DNA of 64,000 nt. Source: AC-32 sp963754265 (lineage in GTDB: Bacteria > Actinomycetota > Thermoleophilia > Gaiellales > Gaiellaceae). The position numbers and the translations under genes are program-made. A model generated the notes under the pieces. It did no database searches. It saw only the letters and a program-made list of their open reading frames with translations, and was not told where the DNA came from. Below are positions 16,748 through 24,257 of the stretch, piece after piece (position 1 is the stretch's first letter; the number at the start of each line of letters is the position of its first letter). The stretch covers positions 1-64,000 of the forward strand of contig CAVWFB010000007.1 of the NCBI GenBank assembly GCA_963754265.1. Reading direction: 5' to 3'.

Positions 16748-17972
16748 TCAGCGGGCGGCGCGCTCGACGACCTCGCACGTGAGCCCGTCGGGAGTTCCTC
16801 GGACGCGGCGGCTGTAGTGCACGCGCAGCGCGGCGTCCGGCCCGACATCCAGCGGGTCTGGCAGCACCCATACCGAGGTCGCCCAGCTCGACGTCGGCCA
16901 CGTCCACGGATCGAGTGTGTGCGCGATCGCCCCGTGCAGGTCGGCGCGGAACGTGACGGCGACGGCGTTGACGACTCCGGGCGTGATCGAGGGCGAGGTC
17001 GGCGGCGGCGCGCACCGTGGCCGCGTCGAAGGCGGTGAGGTCGAGGACGGCGAGGACGGTCGGCGGACCCACGGGGGGCCACGTCGCAGCCACCTCGGCC
17101 TCGGTCGGCGAGTTGACGGGGCCCGGGGCCGCCGCGTCCACCAGGGGCTCGAAGTCGATCCCGTACAGCCCTCGCCAGCGCTCGACCGCCGAGCGTCCGA
17201 GCGCGCGCTGCCTCGCCTCCGTCTCGGGGAGCAGGAGGGGCCGTGCGAAGAGCGTGAGCGCGTTCGGGATCAGCCGCGCGCCCGGCTTCAGCAGCCGGCG
17301 GCGAGCGTCGAGTGTCGTCTCGAGGATCTCCTCCTCGAACGGCTCGTTGCCGATGACCTCGGACACGAGCAGGTCGGCCGGCTCGGGCAGCTCGATCTCG
17401 CGCGACCACCCGGCGACGAGCGTGATCCTGTCCCCCATGTCGTTCAGGGCGAACACACGCTCCGCGGCCTCCGCGATATCGCTGGCCTCGACTGCGTAGA
17501 CCTGCTTTGCGCCCGCACGGGCGGCGGCGATCGCGAGCACGCCGCTTCCGGTGCCGATGTCGAGCACGACGTCTCCCGGTCGCACTGCTTGCGAGAGCGC
17601 CGCCACGTAGTCACTCGTCCGGCGATCGTCGTGCAGCATTCGGGCATGTTCCACCGGGTCCGCCCACCCGCTCGAGCGGCCGCCTGGGGCGCCCGGCCGC
17701 ATCAGGGCGCCCTCCTCGATCAGCATGTTGATGACGCTCAGCGTCGGCACGAAGTCGGTCGGGCTTCGGTCGCCGCCCTCGAGCTGCTCGATCGCGTCTC
17801 CCAGAGCCAGCGGCCGCGAGAAGAGCGAGAGGATCGAATATCCCCTAGGCCCGATGTCGAGGATCGTCCCGTCCGGCGCATCGACGAGCACGTGCCCGGC
17901 CGCATCGAAGCGCGTGCGCACGTTGGGGGCGAGTTGCAGAAGGGTTTTCGAGGAGACGTCGAGGTCGTGCAA
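16748..17972 (-). CDS. PqqD-like domain fused to a PRMT-type methyltransferase (frameshifted near the end)
   Basis: Residues about 12-95 (LAPNVRTRFDAAGHVL, GTILDIGPRGYSILSLFSRP, then a terminal helix INMLIEEGALM) look like a PqqD/RRE-type winged helix. Residues about 110-300 form a class I SAM methyltransferase: motif I VLDIGTGSGVLAIAAARAGA, then the PRMT-like acidic loop SEVIGNEPFEEEILETTLDA and LLKPGARLIPN. The last part (DLHGAIAHTLDPWTWPTSSW) lies in another frame after an indel near 16985 and matches the PRMT barrel end. A peptide or protein substrate recruited by the N-terminal domain is inferred. No precursor peptide is obvious nearby. Confidence 0.72.
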
Positions 17973-18124
17973 GTGTGAAAGGAGCGGCGCGATCAGGTAG
18001 ATGGACGGTGGAGCGTACCGGGATCGAAGGGGCGCAAGAAGCGGCCCGGGGTCGTGGCTGGAGCCCCATCCGGGAGGAGCAGTACCGTTTTGGTGTGGCT
18101 CGCCCGAGGGTGATCGAGCGTCGG

Positions 18125-18557
18125 ATGACGCGATTTCTCAGCGAGCCCGTGTCCGTCCGGAACGCGGTCAACGTGATCGTCGTGGCAACCGCAACCGTCG
18201 TTGTCGGGAGCGGGGTCCTGATGCGGGTGCTCGATCACTCCGAGTACCCGAACATCTGGCGGGGGATGTGGTGGGCTCTGCAGACCGTGACGACGGTCGG
18301 CTACGGGGACGTGACGCCGACGCATCCCTCGGGCCGGATCGTCGCAGCGTTCGTGATGCTCGAGGCGATCGCCTTCGTGACGATCACCGTCGCGGCGATC
18401 ACCTCGACTTTCGTCGCGCGCGCGGAGCGCGAGCGCGAGCTGGCGGAAGCTGAGGAAGATGAAAGTCGAGGAGAAGCGGATCAATGCCCGCTTCGATGAC
18501 CTCGCCGCCCGTTTGGACCGGGTCGAAGCGATGCTTTCGCGCCTGACCAGTCCCTGA
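18125..18557 (+). CDS. two-TM potassium channel (frameshift near the C-terminus)
   Basis: Two helices flank the selectivity filter TVTTVGYGDVTPTHPSG, the hallmark of K+ channels. After SFVAR-type basic sequence the protein enters a Glu-rich helix. An indel near 18465 hides the true end, which in the next frame reads RFDDLAARLDRVEAMLSRLT, a predicted coiled coil that would tetramerise the channel. I start at ATG 18125; upstream in-frame codons are arginine-rich and unlikely. It is divergent from the PRMT-type gene. Confidence 0.82.
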
Positions 18558-18590
18558 ACGGTCACGCTGATCACGAGGGGTGTGGGTTGC

Positions 18591-19511
18591 TCAAGGCGCG
18601 AGGGGGATCTTCTCGGCGGCCTTGGTAGAACCGGTGGCGCGGCGTTGTTTCTCGGCCTGGCGCCAGTTGGCCCACACCGGGGAGAAGACGGCACAGACCA
18701 GCGACATCGTGGTCATGATGAACACGTAGCCGACGAGCGTGACCACCACCCCGAACGAGCCGAATGCCTTCCCGTTCTCGTTCAACGGGGGCCCCAAGAA
18801 GAACGGCGCCGTTGCGGCTGCACCGCCCAGAACGATGGTGGCGAGCAGGGCGCCGGGTAGCAGGGCGCGCAAACCGATCGTTCGGTGCAGGAGGAAGCGC
18901 GGCACCCAGAGCCAGAACACAGTCGACGCTACGAGCCAGACCGGCAAGAGGACCACCCAGCCTGCATCACGGAGCTCCGCGGCCGCCACCACTGCCAGGG
19001 CGAGGGCACCGGCGAGCACGAAGAAGAAGATCGCGAACAGCCCCTGGTCGGCCGCCGACCCGACCTCTACCCGCCAGGCGCGGGCGTAGACGTCCTGATA
19101 GATCTGGCCGATTCCGATGCCCCAGATGAGGAAGCTGACGACGACCGTGATCGTCGCCGCGAGGGCGTTCGAGGAGGCGCTGCCGAAGGTGTCGTGGACG
19201 AGGCTGGCGGTGGCCCCGTTCAGCTTCAGGTGCGTGATCAGGCGCTCTGCAAAGGCGTTCGTGTCGCTTCCTGACGAGTGGAAGTACGAGACGGCTACGA
19301 GCGCGGCCGGCAGAACCGAAAGCGTTGAATAGACGGTTACCGCACAGCCCGAGTTATGGCTCGCCTCGAAGTAGGCCCGGAACCACTGCAGCGTGAGCCG
19401 ACCGACCCGTGTATCGGCACGGCCGCTGAGCCAATCCTGGATCGCCTTGACGCGGCCGCCCGTCGCGGTCTTTTCTTGATCAGGTTGAGGACTTCCGCCG
19501 CTGCGATGCAA
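18591..19511 (-). CDS. YihY/BrkB-family inner-membrane protein
   Basis: A 306-aa protein with six membrane helices. The segment ASHNSGCAVTVYSTLSVLPA, followed by HSSGSDTNAFAERLITHL, is a variant of the YihY (virulence factor BrkB) N-terminus, and FGSFGVVVTLVGYVFIMTTM matches the last helices. The family has no assigned transport function. The next gene upstream on the same strand is the CMD-family gene. Confidence 0.82.
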   Translation of the reverse strand: MHRSGGSPQPDQEKTATGGRVKAIQDWLSGRADTRVGRLTLQWFRAYFEASHNSGCAVTVYSTLSVLPAALVAVSYFHSSGSDTNAFAERLITHLKLNGATASLVHDTFGSASSNALAATITVVVSFLIWGIGIGQIYQDVYARAWRVEVGSAADQGLFAIFFFVLAGALALAVVAAAELRDAGWVVLLPVWLVASTVFWLWVPRFLLHRTIGLRALLPGALLATIVLGGAAATAPFFLGPPLNENGKAFGSFGVVVTLVGYVFIMTTMSLVCAVFSPVWANWRQAEKQRRATGSTKAAEKIPLAP

Positions 19512-19540
19512 CCGTCATCCGTCCTTCAAGCCGGTTCCTC

Positions 19541-19876
19541 CTAGGAGTCCCGCCCCTCGGCCTCGTCTAGCTCAGCGAGGTCGAGCGCGAGGTCGAGCGC
19601 GCTCACGAGCTTAATCGCCGCCGAGGCGATGCGTGGAGTTCCAACGATCGGGGCAAGTGCGATGAGCACGCCCTCGACTTGCTCGGCGTCGATGCCGACA
19701 TCCCCGGCGGTGCCGACGTTCAGCAGGTATGAAGCGGCCGGGGCGTCGACCGCCACGAGGCCGGCGATCCGCACGAGCATCAAGGTCTTCGGGTCTAGGT
19801 TCGACGCCTCGATCGACTCCGCGGTGATCCTCGCGAGCAGATCGACTACGGGGCTATCACTCGTTCGTTGCTCCAT
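19541..19876 (-). CDS. carboxymuconolactone decarboxylase-family protein
   Basis: An intact 111-aa paralog of the gene at 4574. The core LMLVRIAGLVAVDAPAASYL, then GIDAEQVEGVLIALAPIVGT, fits the CMD helical fold. There is no CxxC redox pair, so peroxidase activity is unlikely; a decarboxylase or structural role is open. ATG 19876 follows AAGGAGTAACG. The 335-base gap to the DedA gene contains the inverted repeat at 19970 and no convincing gene. Confidence 0.82.
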   Translation of the reverse strand: MEQRTSDSPVVDLLARITAESIEASNLDPKTLMLVRIAGLVAVDAPAASYLLNVGTAGDVGIDAEQVEGVLIALAPIVGTPRIASAAIKLVSALDLALDLAELDEAEGRDS

Positions 19877-19969
19877 CGTTACTCCTTCGGTTGTGTGATC
19901 GCGTGCCATCGCCGAGCGCACGCTCCCCGCCGCTACCGGAACAAGCGTCGCGAAATCGCGGGGAACACG

Positions 19970-19987
19970 CATCGTCCATTCGGGATG
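19970..19987. repeat. CATC...GGATGA inverted repeat, copy 4 (18 nt)
   Basis: CATCGTCCATTCGGGATG, followed by A, lies in the gap between the divergent CMD and DedA genes, 94 bases from the CMD start. Confidence 0.6.
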
Positions 19988-20210
19988 ATCGGCGGGAGCG
20001 CCCGGGATCAACCGGTGAGAGCTGAGACTCAATTGCTCAACACGTACGACGGTGGAGCATTCGTGGCTGTTCGTTCGACCGATGAAACACCGATCGGGCT
20101 GTTCTTGCGATCGAGGAGAAGATCAGCGGAGCGGCCTCTAGCGGCGCCTCCGATGGGGCAGTACATGGCGGGATTCGGCCGACCCGACCGCAAGAGTTAG
20201 GAGCACGGTG

Positions 20211-20984
20211 ATGGCGGTCGATCTCAAGGAGTCGAAGCCGTTCTGGAGGAAACACCTCGGCGCGCTGATCGTCGGTGGCTTCGCGGTCCTCCTGGTCGTG
20301 ATCGTCCTGCTCCAGCTCCTGGACGAGGGGGACGTTGCCGACTGGCTCGCCCAGGCGCCGAAGGAATGGGCCTACGTCCTGTGCTTCCTGTTCGTCTGGT
20401 TCGATGCGGTCATTCCGATCTTCCCCGGCGAGACGACGCTGAGCGCCGCGTCGACGCTCGCTGCAGAGGGAACGCTGGAGCTCTGGCTCGTCATGCTGGC
20501 CGGGGCGCTCGGCGCGATCGTCGGAGACTCCTCACTGTTCTGGATCGCCCGCAAGAGCGCCACCAAAGTGCAGGGCCAGCTCGACAACGCGATGGAGAAT
20601 TCGAAGGTTCGGGCAGCCTGGGATGCCCTCGACCGCTCTCCCGGACTCCTGATCGTTGCCGGACGCTACGTCCCGGGGATGCGCTTCGCCGTCAACGCAT
20701 CCATGGGGCTCTCCGACGTTCCTTACCGCCGCTTCCTCCCCTGGTCGGTCTTGGGCGGAGCCCTGTGGTCGGTCTACACGTGCGCGTTGGCCTACAAGGT
20801 GGCAACGACGCTCTCCGGCTTTCCGCTCGCGTCGCTCGTGATCTCCTCGCTCATCACGTCCGCCGCGCTGGCGGCAATCTACTTCGTCGATCGGCGTAGG
20901 AGGAAAGCAGCGAAGGGTGCCGAGCCGATCGATATGAACGCGGAGCCCGCGGTCCGGGCCAGCTCCGCCGGATCGGACGAGTAG
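20211..20984 (+). CDS. DedA/SNARE-associated-family membrane protein
   Basis: A 257-aa protein with five or six membrane segments. The DedA signature is visible as FPGETTLSAASTLAAEGTLE, then GALGAIVGDSSLFWIARKSA and GRYVPGMRFAVNASMGLSDV, with the two re-entrant loops that carry the conserved acidic and arginine residues. The family includes undecaprenyl-phosphate and phospholipid flippases. ATG 20211 follows AGGAGCACGGTG. The C-terminal tail is acidic and cytoplasmic. Confidence 0.87.
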   Translation: MAVDLKESKPFWRKHLGALIVGGFAVLLVVIVLLQLLDEGDVADWLAQAPKEWAYVLCFLFVWFDAVIPIFPGETTLSAASTLAAEGTLELWLVMLAGALGAIVGDSSLFWIARKSATKVQGQLDNAMENSKVRAAWDALDRSPGLLIVAGRYVPGMRFAVNASMGLSDVPYRRFLPWSVLGGALWSVYTCALAYKVATTLSGFPLASLVISSLITSAALAAIYFVDRRRRKAAKGAEPIDMNAEPAVRASSAGSDE

Positions 20985-21229
20985 AGCGCTCGCGCTCGAC
21001 GTCGCTTGTCTTGATGCGTGGGAGGAATACAGCGCCCGCTGCACGTCGAGCGGCTGGGATGCTCGGATCGCTCGGTGTCATGGCGGCAAAACTCGGCCTG
21101 GATCTCCCCCTCGTCGCTTTCACCCACTGAGGCTGTCCGCCGATTCATGCGAACAGGATGACGACCGTCCCAAGAAGCTCTGGTTCGATCGGCTCATCCC
21201 GGTACGGAAGGAGTAAACCGGTCAAGGCG

Positions 21230-21613
21230 ATGCCCTCGGCGACAGACGCATCGGCCGTTCCCGAGGCTGGTAACCCAGTGGCTCCGGCTCCCGCCGAAGA
21301 GTCGCGCGTGCCGGTCTGGGCGTGGGTCGTGATCGGCTTGCTGGCCGCAGCGGTCCTCGCGGTTTCGATCGGGCTCCTGTTCAAGCTCCAGGACAACGCC
21401 GACGAGGCCCACGCCGCCGCGGTCTCGAACCTCGAGCTGATGAACGGCCTCGTTGCAAGCGTCGCCGTCACGAACGAGCAGGTGGCAGCGCTGAACAAGC
21501 AGCTGGAGTCGATCTCGTCGTCGGCGAAGAGCGCGGCCGCTTCGGCCCAGACCAAGGCCTCGTCCAAGAAGGCCCAGGCCACGTCGAAGGCGCAGTCGAA
21601 GGGCGGCGGGTGA
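21230..21613 (+). CDS. single-pass membrane protein with coiled-coil tail
   Basis: About 127 aa: an N-terminal Pro/Ala-rich stretch, one membrane helix (VWAWVVIGLLAAAVLAVSIG), then a heptad-like helix (ELMNGLVASVAVTNEQVAAL) and a Ser/Ala/Lys-rich end. I start at ATG 21230; ATG 21158 in the same frame would add 24 residues. It is followed after 4 bases by a larger protein of the same architecture, so the two are cotranscribed and may pair through their coiled coils. No family is recognised. Confidence 0.65.
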   Translation: MPSATDASAVPEAGNPVAPAPAEESRVPVWAWVVIGLLAAAVLAVSIGLLFKLQDNADEAHAAAVSNLELMNGLVASVAVTNEQVAALNKQLESISSSAKSAAASAQTKASSKKAQATSKAQSKGGG

Positions 21614-21617
21614 CCCG

Positions 21618-22436
21618 ATGGCAATGCCCGAGCAGCCTGCGAGCACGCTTCGATCCGACCCGGCGACGGAGACGCGCCTCCCGGAAGACGCCGTCGAGCC
21701 GGACGGCGCGCGCCCCGCGAATCACCCGGTTCCGACCTGGGTCTGGGTCACGATCGCCCTGCTCGCGGTGGTACTCGGGCTCGGGCTGGCAGCACTCTCG
21801 TTTAACGGCGGCGGGGGGGCGAACGCTCAGGCGGCGGTCGCGGATGTCCAGCAACTGATGAAAGAGCTCACGACCCTCAATGCCAGCCTTGCGACGACAA
21901 ATGCGATCCTCGCCGACGCTATCCAGTCGAGCTCCGAGATCAGCGCCAAGGCAAACGCGAAGCTCGAGCAGCTCTCGGCAAACCTCGCCGGGCTCCAGGC
22001 CGGCATCGGACAAGCGCGTGCCACCATGGGCCCGCAGCTGAAGAGCACGGTCCGCACGCGCCTCGGGAACGCCCAGGCGAAGCTACAGAGCCACGCAGAG
22101 GCGCTCGCGCAGAACAAGGGCCAGCTTTCACAGCAGGCCCTCAACGCGGTTCAAGAAGGCGTGGGAGCGGTCACGAGCAAGGTCAACTCGGAGATCCAGA
22201 GCAGAACCGAGAACAAGGCGTCGCTGGAGAGCCAGATCCAGGACCTGCGCGCAGACGTCGACCGGCAGGCGGCGGCACAGGACAGGCTCGGGTCCACGGT
22301 CGAACAGATCAAGTCCGCGCGGGGCCAGCTGGCCGCCCTGCGGCAACAGCTGATCGCCGAACGTGTTCGTCTGCACGGCCTGAAACTGCTGGTGCAGCGG
22401 CTGCGGGCTCGCCTCGATCGGCTGCGCCCGCGCTGA
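21618..22436 (+). CDS. single-pass membrane protein with long coiled coil
   Basis: 272 aa: a short N-terminus, one membrane helix (TWVWVTIALLAVVLGLGLAA), then about 190 residues of Ala/Gln-rich helix with heptads (LEQLSANLAGLQAGIGQARA, later SIGN-like repeats such as DLRADVDRQAAAQDRLGSTV). The end is basic (RLRARLDRLRPR). It has the shape of a membrane-anchored tether or scaffold. It pairs with the smaller protein upstream. No family is recognised. Confidence 0.65.
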   Translation: MAMPEQPASTLRSDPATETRLPEDAVEPDGARPANHPVPTWVWVTIALLAVVLGLGLAALSFNGGGGANAQAAVADVQQLMKELTTLNASLATTNAILADAIQSSSEISAKANAKLEQLSANLAGLQAGIGQARATMGPQLKSTVRTRLGNAQAKLQSHAEALAQNKGQLSQQALNAVQEGVGAVTSKVNSEIQSRTENKASLESQIQDLRADVDRQAAAQDRLGSTVEQIKSARGQLAALRQQLIAERVRLHGLKLLVQRLRARLDRLRPR

Positions 22437-22750
22437 GCGGCTCACAGCTGCTCGTCACCGACGCGATGGCGAAGGAGATCTGGCCCGCAGCCTTGGGTTC
22501 ATCGGGACCGCAGCGGAGCGCGAGGGGTCGTCGGATAGCCTCGGCACACGAGCGGAGTACGGTGTCGGCCGCGCTCCAGTGGCTCGACCTTCGGCCGGAA
22601 CTTGAGTGCGCGGACCGCTCGCGAGACAAGCTGCCGCTACGTGCGCTTATGGCTGCAGGGTCCGCGATGTTGATGGCGGGCCATGACAACGCCGGCGGAG
22701 CTCGTCGCAGGGGTGGGCGCACACGCATGAAAACGCTTTAGGCTGCGCCC
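22437..22750. other. gap without a recognisable gene
   Basis: About 310 bases. A plus-strand frame from about 22466 to 22741 reads GSSGPQRSARGRR-type sequence with no family resemblance, and the minus frame is an Arg/Ser-rich shadow. I see no strong hairpin. Confidence 0.4.
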
Positions 22751-24127
22751 GTGGTGAGCGGTGTCCCCGCCTCTCCAGATCCTGCCGCGCTGATCCGTAG
22801 CCGGGAATATCGCGTGCTGCTGGTGCTCGCGGCCCTGGTCGGACTGCTGGTCTCGGCCGCGTCGTGGTGCTTCCTGGAAGGCGTTCACGAGCTGCAGGTG
22901 TGGGTGTATGAAGATCTGCCCGGCGAGGTCGGCTACCACGCGATTCCGGTCTGGTGGCCGCTTCCGTGGGTCGCGCTCGCAGGGCTGCTGACCGCGGTCG
23001 CCATTCTGCGCCTCCCTGGGCACGGTGGCCACGTGCCGGCGGAGGGCCTCAAGGCAGGTGGCGCGCCGACCCGTCCGATCGACCTGCCGGGCGTGCTGCT
23101 GGCGGGCCTCGCGACGCTCGGATTGGGGCTGGTGCTCGGTCCGGAGGGTCCCCTGATCGTCCTCGGCCTCGGGCTCGGCAGTCTCGCGATGCGTCTCGTC
23201 AAGCGTGACGCACCCGACCAGGCCGTGGGCCTGATGGCCGCCTCGGGGAGCTTCGCGGCAGTCTCGTCGATCTTCGGCTCACCCGTGATCGGCGCCGTGC
23301 TGATAATCGAGGCGGCAGGGCTCGGCGGGCCGACCCTGCCGCTCGTGCTCCTGCCCGGCCTGTTGGCGGCCGGCGTCGGCTCGCTCGTCTTCATCGGGCT
23401 CGGGTCGTTCTCCGGCTTCAGCACCGCGGCCTGGCAGTTGAGCCCGTTCCCGCTGCCGCCGTTCGGAGGCCCAGGTTGGGGGGACTTCGGCTGGACGATC
23501 CTGCTGGCCGTGGCAACCGCGGTGGTCGTCTTCGCGATCATGGAGCTCGCTCGCTGGGCGAAGCGGCTGGTCGATCAGCGCACGTTCTTGCTCACGATCG
23601 CAGCCGGGCTCTGTGTCGGCGGTCTCGCGATCGCCTTCGCCGAGGCGACGGGCGAGTCGCCCGACGCCGTGCTCTTCTCTGGCGAGGAGGCCTTCGGCAA
23701 GCTCTTCGGACAGGCAGCGAGCATCTCGCTCTCGACGCTCGCGCTGCTGCTCCTGTTCAAGGGGCTCGCGTGGTCGATCTCCCTGGGGAACTTCCGTGGC
23801 GGCCCGACCTTCCCCGCGATCTTCCTCGGCGTCGTCGCCGGGCTTATGGCGGCGCACCTGCCTGGTTACGCCGAGACACAGGCGGTGGCCGCGCTCATCG
23901 GCGCCGCCTGCGTCTCCGTCCTCCGGCTCCCGCTCTCCTCCGTCATGATCGCCTCATTGCTCTCGATCAAAGCCGGGCTCGCCGTCGCCCCGCTGATCGT
24001 CGTTGCCGTGGCGGTCGCATACCTCGCAAGCGAAGCACTGACCGCGTTCGTCGACGCCCGAGTCGGCGCCGCCCCCGCAAACAAGCAGACAGACAGCACC
24101 GCCCCGGCGTTCTCACCATCCGGCTGA
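22751..24127 (+). CDS. ClC-family chloride channel/transporter
   Basis: About 458 aa with ten or more membrane helices. The ClC signature LGLVLGPEGPLIVLGLGLGS contains the gating glutamate, and SSIFGSPVIGAVLIIEAAGL plus GNFRGGPTFPAIFLGVVAGL match the other pore segments. Length fits bacterial ClC proteins without CBS domains. The start is GTG 22751 (GTG 22754 equally possible). The following arylsulfatase and the SulP gene further on also concern anions, but a joint role is only a suggestion. Confidence 0.87.
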   Translation: MVSGVPASPDPAALIRSREYRVLLVLAALVGLLVSAASWCFLEGVHELQVWVYEDLPGEVGYHAIPVWWPLPWVALAGLLTAVAILRLPGHGGHVPAEGLKAGGAPTRPIDLPGVLLAGLATLGLGLVLGPEGPLIVLGLGLGSLAMRLVKRDAPDQAVGLMAASGSFAAVSSIFGSPVIGAVLIIEAAGLGGPTLPLVLLPGLLAAGVGSLVFIGLGSFSGFSTAAWQLSPFPLPPFGGPGWGDFGWTILLAVATAVVVFAIMELARWAKRLVDQRTFLLTIAAGLCVGGLAIAFAEATGESPDAVLFSGEEAFGKLFGQAASISLSTLALLLLFKGLAWSISLGNFRGGPTFPAIFLGVVAGLMAAHLPGYAETQAVAALIGAACVSVLRLPLSSVMIASLLSIKAGLAVAPLIVVAVAVAYLASEALTAFVDARVGAAPANKQTDSTAPAFSPSG

Positions 24128-24157
24128 ACCCACGCCGGCGCTCCGGCGTTGGCGATT

Positions 24158-24172
24158 CATCCTCAAGGGATG
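24158..24172. repeat. CATC...GGATGA inverted repeat, copy 5 (15 nt)
   Basis: CATCCTCAAGGGATG, flanked so that TCATCC and GGATGA form a perfect dyad. It lies 86 bases upstream of the sulfatase fusion gene. Confidence 0.6.
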
Positions 24173-24257
24173 ACGAACGCATGACGCGCGCCGTCTAGCC
24201 TGCGGGCCAGTCGCAGCACGCCTGCGTTTTCCTGGGTGCACAGAAGGGAGAGTCGTG

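Noticed and set aside
19868..20200. A 110-aa plus-strand frame between the CMD and DedA genes
   Set aside because: It has no ribosome site, no family resemblance and an Arg-rich composition typical of chance frames in GC-rich DNA.
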